From assembly GCA_043228905.1 (NCBI GenBank), contig JBHGNT010000010.1, positions 13,578,001 to 13,642,000 of the forward strand: a stretch of DNA of 64,000 nt, in the 5' to 3' direction. Of the stretch, positions 44,551 to 55,179 are shown one piece after another. Below the pieces are notes generated by a model. The model searched no databases, was not told the origin of the DNA, and saw only the letters and a list, made by a program, of their open reading frames with translations. Position numbers and translations under genes: made by a program. Each line of letters opens with the position of its first letter. The stretch's first letter is position 1. The stretch is from Azolla caroliniana. Lineage: Eukaryota > Polypodiophyta.

Positions 44551-45180
44551 TGTCGCGTTGTTACGCGCGTATGTGGAGAACGAGGCGGGACCAGCGGGGT
44601 CTTGGACCGAGAAATAGCTGAGAAGGAGGAGAACGGAAAGGCAACAGACGCGCTTGCACACACACAGACACGGGAGCACACAGGAATCACGGTCCAACAA
44701 CAAAGCAAAATGAGACGACTAGAAGTCTGAGTATATGAACACGTATGTATATAAATATATATATGTATCGAGACGGTTACAACTAACAGGCCGGCAAGGC
44801 GAACACCGATGCCTGTTCATTCACACACAGAAGAGCGAGATGGAGACTCTGCCGGAAGACACGGGCGTTCCATGGAGCGGAGTCGGCCTCCCGAAAACCT
44901 ACGCAAAAAGGGCTATGGAGAGTGGTAGAGGAGAAGGGCTCGGTCCCTTTTCCATTCCTCTCCCTCTCTTTTATAGCCCAAGGAGGGAGGCCGTTATCAT
45001 CCGTTACATCGTATTAATTCTCTGTCCTTTCGGACAGAGATACACCTCGATTCTCTCCCTATTGAATGCGTGCTACCTAGGATTTCACCTCAGCCAGCTT
45101 GTACCTACCTACTTGCGTGTAAGGGCCGGTTTCCACACGCTCAACTCAGTTTCCGCCTAGGGACGGTTTTCTTCAGCACA
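44551..45180 (-). repeat. 5' LTR of F1 (about 630 bp)
   Basis: Minus-strand TGTGCTGAAGAAAACC at 45180 to CGCGACA at 44551. Near-identical to 38200-38884. An ATATATAT run lies near 44750. Confidence 0.88.
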
Positions 45181-45957
45181 ACGGCAGTTTCAACAGCAAA
45201 ATTTTTGTACGAAAGTATATGGTGTCGATTCAGCTGCCCAATAGAATTAGTGAGAGATCAAGGTACGCATTTCATTAACAAACTTGTTCATGAATTGTCT
45301 ACTTACTAAGCAGCGGTTCATAAGAAAAGCACCCCTTACTATCCACAAGCGAATGGATTGGCGGAGTCGACAAACAAAACCCTCCAGACGATACTCAAAT
45401 AGATAGTAAATGAGAATCGTACGGAGTGGGATCAAAAGTTACATAGTGCTTTATGGGCATATCGCACGTTGTACAAAACATATATTAAATCAACACCTTT
45501 CCGAATGGCTTTTGGATTGGAGGTAGTGATGCCAATTGAATTCCAGATTCCGACACTTCGAATACAAGCAACTGAAAAATTAAATGAACTACAATCGGAG
45601 CAAATTTGGAAGGAATCTTTATTACTACTAAAAGAAGACCAACTACAAGCAATGACAGCTTTAGAGCACAAGCAAAGGCAAACTAAGGCATTTGTAAATC
45701 GACACCAACAGAAAACCGAATCACAATTCGGAATCAGAAAACTTGTACTAGTTTTCTAGACCAAGATGGGGGTGATGCCAGGAAAAATTCAGTATAGATG
45801 GATGGGACCAGTTTGGATCGTGAACAGTAAAAATGGTACGTATCAACTAGGAACCCTATCAAGTGAGATTTTACAGAAATGGGTCAATGGTTTCCGGCTT
45901 AAACCATATCGTGGACATATGTCGGAAAATCCATTCAAGGATGAATCGGAAGAAAAG
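45181..45957 (+). pseudogene. Tat/Athila-like gypsy T2 integrase C-terminal half
   Basis: Begins inside the core at TAVSTAKFLYESIWC, then RDQGTHF (Asp), PQANGLAESTNKT (Glu), ALWAYRT, a GPVWI module and the end NGFRLKPYRG. Stops at 45307, 45402 and 45758 break it. F1 inserted just upstream, and the RT part that should precede it is absent from the window. Closely related to T1 and T3. Confidence 0.85.
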
Positions 45958-46365
45958 TAAAAAATAAATCAAATATATATATATATATAGTATAAAAAAA
46001 TAAAATAAAAAACTAACTATAGAATATTTTCTAGCCAAATCATAACTAACTTTCACGAAGAGATTCTTGGAGTAATTTCAAAAGGCTATAAGTAAAAGTA
46101 GTGGAGGCGTATTTCTATTAGTCATTATTACTATTTCTAGCCATCACTCCACTAGTACGCCTAGTCATTACAACATTAATAGTACTTTTATTCCCTAGGC
46201 ATCATGCAAAAAATTAATCTATTAAAACCTATTTCTGTAATGACTGTTTTACCACAGAAGCAGAAACGCATTTGAGCTCACAGATTTTCTGATTTTTATC
46301 GCCATAGCCCCCAACGTTTCTCACAGTGCTCACTAAGTGACGATCTGTTAATCGACGAGGACAAC
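45958..46365 (+). other. T2 spacer between pol and accessory ORF
   Basis: AT-rich, with an (AT)n run near 45975-45990 and no ORF. A TTCTCACAG word at 46318-46326, 40 bases before the ORF start, could be a splice acceptor; T3 has the same word before its ORF. Confidence 0.6.
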
Positions 46366-48969
46366 ATGCCGTTTGTCTTATCTGACAACTTGCGCCATTG
46401 GCTCGTTCGCAATAAGTTACAACGATTTTTGAAAGTCGCAGAAACAGAGCCGCACCTGAACGCGGAAGGTCTGTTGGCAGAAATCGATGTCTCGACGATC
46501 ACGAATAAGAAGGTATGGGCCGTGTTGGAGATGCCAAGAGGCGGGTTCGACACTGTGAAGAAGGTCACAGAGGATGTTTTGCGGTCCTAGTTTGGTGAAT
46601 ATTCGCCCTCTGCCAAAGCGTATCAGACACAGGGAGGTAGGGATGTGTTTTTTCATGAAGTTGCAAAATTTTTATTGGAAGTAGGGTTTGTTAGTCCCAA
46701 ATTCTATTGTATGCCCAAAAAGAGGGCCAGATTTATTATCACCGCTTAGGAAGGTGAAGCTTTCGATTGGGGGCTACTATCGGCAGATGCTTTGAGAGAA
46801 CAACTAAACGGGGTTCAGAAAGGAAAACCAATGAAGACGATTTTTGCTCCTTGGTTATCGGTATTATTTCCGAGTGTAGGGCCGGAAAACTGATCAGAGG
46901 TGCGTCGGCTGCCTCAGGTACAGTCATCCCGAACCGGACGACAAGTCCAATGGGAAGAGTGGAGGGAAGAAGAATCAATGTAGGACGATACCACTCAGAC
47001 CGACACTGACCAACCGGAACCACGACACCAACAAGAATCAGAACAACAACAGTCGACGCAATCTCAACAGTCCATACCGGAACCAGAACCTACCCAGTAG
47101 TCGCCGACTCCATCGCAGGAGTCTCAACCACAGAGGATGCAAGAACGAGGGACGACAGATGAGCAACCGTTACAGCAGCAGGAGTCAGGACGAGTTGACA
47201 TTGACCAGCGACCGCCAAAACAACGAAGGGTGAAACAACGGTCCCAAAGATACTCTCGACCAGAGCAAGAACAACCTGTGTAGAAGAAAAAGAGAACTAA
47301 CGATCAAGCCGCCCAAAGCACGGAAATACCTCGTGTTAATCCAGATGACACGTCACGAGTTCAAAAAGGGCAGACATCAACGGCAACGATGCAAGAGGCA
47401 CTCGGTTTTTCCGACATTCCGGCAGCAACACATGAGCTAGCTGCCATTCTGTAGTTCGGAACATCATATGAATTGGTAGAATGGTTAGCTAAAAGACTGC
47501 AAGAAGTGTCAGAAAGAATGGCACAAGAGCACAGAGATCAAATAATGATCCAGAAGTCATTATGTGGAGCTAACGAAGCAAACGAGCAAGTGGAAGTGGA
47601 GAGAATTGGTCGACAGCAACATGCTAAAAATAGAGGTGAAGCCATTCAAATACCACCATTACATGAAGCAATGGTGGAAGTACACCGTGAATATGAAAAG
47701 GCTAGCAGAGCAGCCAGGGATATGGCCGAATTATACAAACAGGCTACAACAGCTGCAGATGTGCTTAATGCACAGTATAAACGAATGTAGGCAAAAAATC
47801 AGCAATTGAAAAATAAATTGCAAGAAGAACATATGGCTCTAGGAAAAGCAAGAGAACAGATATTCCAGCCAGAGTCACAAAGACAACCTTTGGAGATGGA
47901 TTCGGAATTACAAAAAAGGTTGTACCAAGCTGAACAAGCACGAAGAGAGGAAGAAATTAAGGCAGAAAAGACTGAGGACCAGTTCAGGGAAATGGTGGCT
48001 CGATTACAGTCGGCAAAAACGACAGCCGGACAGATGTTTAGGGGAAAAGGATAATGTAATATAAGATTTACGCCAACAATTAGCCCAACAACAAGAGACT
48101 ACAAAGCAACAAGTCAAGGAACTGGAAGAGTATGTCAAGAGCCAAGAGACTTGTTTTACAACACAGTTGGATGGTAAAGACAAACTGGTATACGAAATCC
48201 ACGGAAAAATTATTCAGCAGTAGAACAACTAGAATGAAAAGAAAGCGCAACTAGAAAATTGATGTGCAGAAATTGAAACAGTCTCCGAGAAATGACGACT
48301 TGATCTCTTAGTGGCACAAGCTAAACTGATGTAGGCCGAAGGGCATACCAATGCGGTAATCATTGATTTACGGAAAACATTGGCAACAACATAGTTTGAG
48401 GCTAGAATGACTCAGGACAGGGTTCAAGCAATCATTAAACGTCATCGAATTAACACCCTAAAATTGGTCAATGAATTGCTGGAGGAGTGTTGGCAAACAT
48501 GGTCGGCACAAGCCGTGGAGCTTCAGCTTTTAAGAGCCGATAGAGAAAATAGGAAAGTTCAGGTCAAGGCTTCCTCAAGATGTCAGAAGAAGCAATGACC
48601 ACAGTTCAGGAAGATATTGCTAAGGACCTATACGACATGACGGCTTATTTTAAAGAAGAAATTAACCGAATAATGCAGGAATTCGACAAGCATGATGTCG
48701 AGACATCCGTCGAGTTAGACAATATCGAAGCCGAAAATGTCACCAAAACACCTGGACTCGGGGCACCGGAAGCAGGAACAGAAGCGGAGCCAAGACCATC
48801 GATGGAAAGAACCCGACAGGAAAACAACAATGGGGAGGATACCGAAGATGAATACGAAGATGAGGAAGGCATGGCAACACAGGAGGAAGAACACTCATTA
48901 TTCCACATTTTGCAGGACGACGCAGACGAGGATTTGGAGATGGAGGAAGATCTTTCCTCGCAGGAGTAA
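46366..48969 (+). pseudogene. T2 post-pol accessory ORF, coiled-coil protein
   Basis: A single frame from ATG 46366 (MPFVLSDNLRHWLV) runs about 560 codons to 48052, broken only by seven TAG and one TGA codons. After a frameshift it continues (about 48060-48598) and after another ends at 48967-48969. In order: a globular-looking N-terminal domain of about 180 residues shared with T3 (TITNKKVW, FGEYSPSA, AKFLLEVGFVSP), a Gln/Pro/Ser-rich region (47000-47330), a long helical region rich in E, K, Q, R with heptad-like spacing (47470-48590), and a very acidic C-terminus (EDEYEDEEG, DEDLEMEEDL). I do not recognise the family. Its position after pol is where some Athila and other gypsy elements carry an env-like gene, but I see no clear transmembrane segment or signal peptide. 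Confidence 0.75.
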
Positions 48970-48977
48970 AGGGGTCT

Positions 48978-49403
48978 TGTGGGTTCGCTGGACAACGTCC
49001 TGGCCCACGGGCGTGCCAAGTGTTACCCGGACAAGTATAAATGTGTCGGTATCGGAAAAATGTTTAGAGTTGGAGTCGGATCGACAATTCGGATCGATGA
49101 CTCAGCAAATAGCCGAATAGGACATAGTTAGTTACGAAGTTTTGTAATTCTTGTTAAGTATAAGCAATAGGATTTCTTGATAAGAAAAGACCTTCGGGTT
49201 GCCTATAAAAGGAACCGAAGGCATTGTAAAAATCTATCGTTGTATTTAGTAATATAAAGTTTGGTTAGGAAAGCTCTGTGTACGGATTGCTTCTTGTCAT
49301 CTGTTTATTTCTGTCTAAGCTATATTACCTAAGTCACGATCTCGGTGTCTATTATCACCGATAAGTTTACAGCTAATTCATATCTATTTGTCTAACCACA
49401 ACT
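48978..49403 (+). repeat. Probable 3' LTR of T2 (right border approximate)
   Basis: Follows the purine-rich AGGAGTAAAGGGG and starts TGTGGGTTCGC. Holds TATAAAAGG at about 49203-49211. The end AACCACA near 49403 is a guess; there is no second copy in the window to fix it. Confidence 0.55.
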
Positions 49404-50870
49404 TCTTGATAGAACGTTCAAGACGAACGTTCATCTTATACTGTGTCGGCAAAATAGCAATTGTCGACCAAACAACATTGCATTTACCATGTACAAATGG
49501 GTTTTCTCAAGGACTTTGTTAATCTACTACATTAGCATAGCTCCTCTCGAGAGGATGCAGTCTGCACTTGTGAATGCCCAATTTGTCGATCTAGCCTGCA
49601 AGAGCACTGTAAATCATCAGAGCATGTTATCTCTTCCATGAGTGGTCTTTTAGATTCAGTATTGTGTCCGAAAGAATATGAGGCTATCTTCCACAGTCAT
49701 AAATGTGTCATGGGTTTATGTAAAGATTGTGGCCATAGAAGATTTAGTTAGCTGGTGTCCAAAAGAGTTGAGTAGTGAAATATTAATCTCTGTCAAGTTA
49801 TTTGTATCTATGGACACCAATTTTGAAGGAAAGGTGTGTAAAAGAAAGGATCTAGTTAGGAAGTCTCTTAAACTAAGGGATTTGGCGTCTTTATTTGTAG
49901 TATCTCTAGGAAAGTTCATTAAACACAACTTCATTTATTCATAGCAGGCCCTTCAGTTGAAGACTTGCATATCCATGTAGTCGATTTTGCAAAGAATTAT
50001 ACTTTCAAGCAACAGAATGAAATTAAATCCATGCATTGGTGTTTAATGGAAGTAACCATTTTTGTGCACATAACATATTTTCGAGCTTCAAGTGATGTTA
50101 AAAAAGTAATTCATTTTTTTATTTCTGGTGATAAAAAGCATGATACCTTGTTTTTGCTTCCATTGTGTGCAAGGAAATTGGAGGTATTGTTTAAACAAAG
50201 CATATATTCAGAATTGAGAGTACCATACATTGAATGAAAAGGACTGAGCGGATGGAGAAACAGAAAAGAATGTTGACTTCACAAATCAGGGCCGTGGAGA
50301 TACTTTGAGTGATGTCATAAATGTTGGGGATAATATCCATGTAAATGAAGAAGAAGACAATTTAGAGGGTGTTGATTTCTATATATTGAAGTGCACGATT
50401 TGTAAACAATGTGCAACGCAGAATATTGTAGATGCTTGGGGAAATTTTGTATCTGTCGGGACATTCTACATCGAAGGTACTTTTTATGCAAGACTAGATG
50501 ATTATGATTATGTGTATAGGCTTTTAGAAGACAAACTAGTAGCGTACATGTACTCTCATTGGGTCAGGTGCATCAACGTCCCAATGTTGCAATACAATAG
50601 CTGCTCAGATTTATACACAGTTAGTGCTAATGTGTATGAATGTATTTACAACAATATGGCATTGAATTTGTAGCTAGAAGGAGATTATACCAGTTTTCTT
50701 ATAAAGTGGACAAAGTAGTTGTATTGCAAAATAACAGTTTAATAAAATCGTTTGGGTGTCTTTTTCTGTTCTTGTTTCTTAATAAAATTGTGTCTGTTAA
50801 ATGTATATTGATTACAGTCAGTTTTACTTATTGCAACTTTCAGTTTTAGTGTCTGTTCAATGTGCATAAT
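49404..50870 (+). pseudogene. Decayed transposase-like gene (unrecognised family)
   Basis: Several frames carry conserved-looking pieces in a sensible order. A Cys-rich part (SVLCPKEYEAIFHSHKC then GLCKDCGH, about 49660-49745), then VDFAKNYTFKQQNEIKSMHW (about 49979-50040) followed by SGDKKHDTLF (50126-50155), then an open stretch 50305-50670 with GDNIHV and GTFYIEGTFYARLDDYDYVY. From memory the DFxxNYxxxxQxE and KHD words resemble an uncharacterised eukaryotic family that looks transposase-like. Multiple stops and frameshifts; AT-rich and unlike the retroelements around it. Confidence 0.45.
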
Positions 50871-51050
50871 AGCAATGATTTTTTTACTCTCAAGTGAACC
50901 ATGCACAAGTTCAAACAGTTTGCCATTTTGAGAAGAACCAACAACATAAACCCAGAAATCAATTACCTATTTTAAAATTACACAGTAGATAATTTACTCA
51001 AAACAAGCGATTTAAATCTTCATTGATTAATCTTTCATCAAATTACATAT
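50871..51050. other. AT-rich stretch, nothing recognised
   Basis: No ORF, repeat or retroelement motif that I can identify. Confidence 0.5.
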
Positions 51051-52400
51051 TTATAATACACCATTGGCAATGTCTACAAAGCGCCTATAAATAGCTAAGC
51101 ACTTGCTAGTTAGTGGAACATCTGTATATATGTGATCCACATACAGAGCTCGGTATGGTGTCCACAACCATGCAATTAGTTGGCAGCTCAATGTTTTCAT
51201 CAAGTAGTTATCAAGCATTTCATCGGGTACAATGAGACAGCATCTGCGAAGGTTGTAGTAATGCCGGAAATGTTTTGTATCCACTATCAACATATTGTCG
51301 GCATTATTTTCGGGCCTTGTTTTGCTCTTGTGCAGTCATTGGGCCTGGCTTCACACAGTTTTGCTCTTGTATAGTTGACCGTGTCATCGGTTTTGGCATT
51401 ACGTTTGTGCATGTAGATACTTCTATGGTCGATATCAGCCCACTGTTATCACATGTTGCATCTACCTGCAAAATCAAATCATATGTGCAACATGCTTGAT
51501 CTACTTGCGTGACCAGATCTGTTGTGTCAGTTGCTACATCTACTTCCAAGATGGGGCCCTCTAAACACGTAGCAACATCAACAGTTTCCACACTGCCATC
51601 GGCCTAAGGAGCAATAGATTCAAACCCTTTAGACTCTGCAACATCATAAAACACCAACATATTCACACTCACAAAGTAGCTAACAATCTCACAAAACAAC
51701 ATAATGAACATGAAATATTCTGCAACAAAATAATAATATTATCTTAATATCAATCATAGAGTTCCATTACGTAATGTGGATCAAGCAACAACCAATCTGA
51801 GGTGTCAGTTGTCCAAATAGACCATAGGCTATCTTCATAATCTTTTTAAGAAAATAGCTAACAGTCATATCCCACTAATCAGTAATTGGTAGTAATTAGC
51901 CCCAATTCAAGAGCCCCTTCATCGAGTAACTGGTCTTGTCCCCGATTGTGCCCCCTCTTCAGCCTTTTTCTAGTCGGTTGCCCATTTAGCCTTGCTTCTT
52001 TCACCCATTGCGCAAGTGTGTCCCCCTCCGACAACCTTTCCATCACCCCAACAACGTCTTGCAATAGCTTTTCAAGTACAGTGGGATCTGGTGGCACATC
52101 ATCAACAGTTGGGCTCGGTGGGGTTGAATCAAGGTTTTGGGATTCGAAGAACTATAGCATCTAGTGTTAAAAAACATTGTTGTTATGAACCTTAGATTTA
52201 CATATTTCATGGCTTTTCACAACGTTTCCTAATTCAGTACAATCTTCCAAAAGAATAGGGTGGATCTGATCTAAAGGAGATGTGATAGCAGGACTCTTAC
52301 TTTCAGCCACGTTGCTAGTTATCTCCTCATCGGTTGCAGCGTCATCGGCACCGGACACCTCATGCAACCTCCTTAATCCACGAGATTCTACAACAACATG
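51051..52400 (-). pseudogene. Unrecognised coding-like sequence, minus strand
   Basis: Open stretches of protein-like composition on the minus strand: 52367-52167 (acidic; SPLDQIHPILLEDCTELGN), 52145-51882 (SPTVDDVPPDPTVLEKLLQDV region ending RKRLKRGHNRGQDQLLD, with a basic patch), 51591-51304 (repeated Cys/Asp/Thr pattern: DVATCLEG, VDVATDTTDL, VDATCDNSGL) and 51293-51051 (MLIVDTKHFRHYYNLRRCC). Stops, frame changes and possible introns separate them. I do not know the family; it could be the remains of a DNA transposon or a host gene. Confidence 0.35.
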
Positions 52401-53290
52401 ATAGCTAATTAGCTACATGGTAGGTAATTAGCAACCACTCTTGATACTACTTGATACTACTACATCTTACTAAATAGATATTCTTCTTAACTATGGCATT
52501 ACCTAATTACCTATCACTCTTGATACTGCTTAGCTAATTAGCTACTAGACTATAGGTTGGCAGTAGCTAATTAGATACCACTTAGCTAATTAGCTGCTAG
52601 ACTATAGGTTGGCAGTAGCTACTTAGCTACATCTTAGCTAATTCGCTGCTAGACTATAGGTTGCCAATAGGTCATAGATTTGTAGTAGCTAATTAGCTAC
52701 ATCTTGGCTAATTAGCTAATACCTAGCTTGTAGCTAATTAGCTACTACACAATTGAACCATAACAACTAAATAGCTACCACACTTTATACAGCTTAGCTA
52801 ATTAGCTAAGATGTAACTAATTAGCTATTCTACTTAAGTATCGTAGTAGCTAATTAGCTACCACTTAGCTAATTAGCTACAATATAGCCAATTAACTACT
52901 ACACTATAGGCTGGTAGTAGCTAATTAGTTGTTGACTTTGGCATGGTAGTAGCTAATTAGCTACATCAAAGCTAATTAGGTATTCTACTTAAGTATGGTA
53001 GTAGCTAATTAGCTACCACTTAACTAATTGGCTACATTGTAGCGAATTCGCTACTACACTATAGGCTAGCAGTAGCTAAATAGTTGTTGACTTTAGCATG
53101 ATGTTAGCTAATTAGCTACATCGAAGCTAATTAGCTATTCTACTTAAGTATGGTAATTAGCTATTCTACCACTTAGCTAATTAGCTAAGATGTAGCTAAT
53201 TAGCTACTACATTATAGGCTAGTAGTCGCAAACTAATTGTTGACTTTAGCACGGTAGTAGCTAATTAGCTACAATGAAGCTAATTAGCCA
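52401..53290. repeat. Palindrome-rich tandem array (TAGCTAATTAGCTA)
   Basis: The perfect 14-base palindrome TAGCTAATTAGCTA recurs at least a dozen times, with many one-base variants. A longer unit repeats with a period of about 154 bases, seen from the word CTACTACACTATAGG at 52896, 53051 and (one mismatch) 53204. No coding capacity. Confidence 0.85.
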
Positions 53291-54009
53291 ATCTAACCAA
53301 AAGCCGATAAGATGAGACCGAATCGGAAAGAAGCTAATACGATCCAATCGAAAGCGGATCGGACGAGACCGAATCGGAAAGAAGCTAATCCAACTAAACC
53401 AGGGGTCGAAAAGATTGAGGCCGACGATTACAACAAAGAGGCCTAGAAAAGACACTACCACGAATGTCGAGGGCCAAGCGGGCCAAGCGGATTTAAAGGG
53501 TGTTACCGAGGATGAGATCTCAACAAAGGAGGAGGGCTCTAACATGAAGATTGTCAACTCTAACGCAAGATTACACGATAAAAGTGAACAAAGTGGGAAG
53601 CATGGAACATGCACAAGACATGAAAGGTTATGCTCAAGAGGAGCACGAGGAGCCGCAACAACCGACCATGGCCATGCAAACAGTGAACGAAGACTATGGT
53701 GGATCGGATGGCAACAATGGTTCGGGTGGAAAGAATGGATATGCTCAAAATGGAGAGACAAAGCTGACATAGCGAGAGAAACGGAGGGTACAAGAAGTAA
53801 CGAAGAATTACGAGGGTCGGTAACAGGAGACCGTACAGAGCCAACAACAGAACAAAACCGGAAACCGGGCGGAGCCGACAACCAAAAAACCGGCGACCAA
53901 ACGGGACCGGCGACGAAACCAACCAGGTGGAGAACGGACGGACGAGACTAACAATCACTGACAACTTCGGCACATACCGGAGGATGTGCAGGTTCGGAGG
54001 GGGCGAGTG
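53291..54009 (+). other. Internal 3' part of gypsy L1 (unclear coding)
   Basis: Begins with a 40-base direct duplication around GAGACCGAATCGGAAAGAAGCTAAT (53315 and 53368). An open frame 53415-53951 is low in complexity (rich in T, E, G, R, K) and no domain is recognisable; I do not claim it is a gene. The last 38 bases before the LTR resemble the pre-LTR segment of F2. Confidence 0.45.
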
Positions 54010-54659
54010 TCGTAGTGTATTTCATACACTACATGAAAAACTTATAAAGTAACGTTTTAGTAAATATGAAGAAATAGAAGAAAATGTCAAAATAAATAAT
54101 ACATGCATAGGGCAAGATTCAAACCTTGGACCTCCATGTTAATAATGTGAAACCTTACCATTACACTAGCATTTTATTAGTGGTAAAAAGTAGATGTCCC
54201 ACATAGAAAGGTAAGTTCGCCTAGGATAAACTTTAGTTAAAAGAAAAACGCATGCTAAAAGAAAAAGCTACGCATGCATATCTAGCGTGCATGAACGCTA
54301 TAGTCAATAAAAAACGCACAAGATAGAAAAAGCATGATCACTTTAGATAAAGCATATAGTCTATCTATAGGAAAAGTATGGAGTCTATAGTTAGAAAAAA
54401 AAGTATGGATTGTGAAGACTCTCTCATCACCATATAAGGATGGGGAGCACAATTTAATAGGTGAGTGAAATATTTGGGAAATTGGATATATTTCCTAAAA
54501 CACAAATTAATAAACTATACTCGTGGGATTCACAAGATTTCTATATCTTTCTCTATCAATCTAAATACATATTCTTACAATAATATTAATCAATAAAATA
54601 CATTATACTTGTGGGATTCACAAGTTTCTAATAATCTATTCATAATTAGAATTGTCTCA
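54010..54659 (+). repeat. 3' LTR of gypsy L1 (right border approximate)
   Basis: Starts TGTCGTAGTGTATTTC right after GGAGGGGGCGAG, a good polypurine tract. Contains an antisense tRNA-like module (54116-54168), several AAAAGCATG-like words and ATATAAGGA near 54433. It ends near 54659, just before gypsy E1 sequence in the opposite orientation. Confidence 0.65.
54116..54168 (-). other. tRNA-like A-box/B-box module in L1 LTR
   Basis: On the minus strand TAGTGTAATGG (A box position) and GGTTTGAATC (B box), spanning 53 bases, 106-158 bases from the LTR start and antisense to the element. Confidence 0.6.
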
Positions 54660-54673
54660 AATTCTTCCTCTTC

Positions 54674-55090
54674 CTAGTCCAAAACCCCAGCGGTTCCCAT
54701 CCGACTCATGCAAACGATCTGACGCCGAAAGGCACGACAACGTAATCGAATCCATGTAGTCCAAAGGTAAATAAACTCCCTCTCGTAACCGTTATACTCC
54801 GTTGTTGAGGACGTCCGCAAACGAAAGAGTTCCTCCCGCACTTCTATTGCATTACAACATCTAATATACTTTGCTTTAAATTGTTGCACCAATAGTTGGT
54901 AATTAACTTGTTGGTTAGTTTGCAAGGACTCATACCAATCCCTTGCTTGTCCATAGAAAGTGGCCACCAATAGAGGCAACTTCTCCAAACCCGTCATCTT
55001 CCCTATTGATATTACGTGATGTTCAAAGGTAGCCAAGAATGCTCCCGCATCTTGGACCTCATCACCTACAAAAGCAAATTGAAAAGCCAT
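54674..55090 (-). pseudogene. Gypsy E1 gag N-terminal fragment
   Basis: Starts at ATG 55090 (MAFQFAFVGDEVQDAGAF). Typical retrotransposon gag words follow: AFLATFEHHV, KLPLLVATFYGQARDWYESL, LLVQQFKAKYI. The open frame ends at about 54674, where the sequence changes to the L1 LTR; protease and pol are absent. Confidence 0.82.
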
Positions 55091-55159
55091 ATCGGCTAAA
55101 AATAAGACTTTCCAATAATACGAACAGAATCTGCTTTCCCTCTATATGGAAAGAATCTA

Positions 55160-55176
55160 CCCTCCTTGGAGCGCCA
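55160..55176 (-). other. Primer binding site of E1
   Basis: Reverse complement TGGCGCTCCAAGGAGGG, two or three bases from the LTR end and 70 bases before the gag ATG. Differs from every other primer site in the window. Confidence 0.65.
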
Positions 55177-55179
55177 AAA

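Larger units (their letters stand above)
38200..45180 (-). mobile_element. Ty3/gypsy element F1 (divergent lineage)
   Basis: LTRs at 38200-38884 (3', outer end truncated) and 44551-45180 (5'), primer site 44531-44546, gag-pol between on the minus strand. Right flank is integrase of T2 (ACGGC at 45181-45185) but the left flank is C3 gag, so the two flanks come from different elements and no target duplication is found. Confidence 0.9.

Noticed and set aside
52401-53290. CRISPR-like array
   Set aside because: Repeats are palindromic AT-rich words without unique spacers of constant length, in a eukaryotic genome.
53415-53951. 178-codon plus-strand ORF
   Set aside because: Low-complexity composition, overlapping open frames and no recognisable domain; it lies just before a gypsy LTR and is not supported as a gene.
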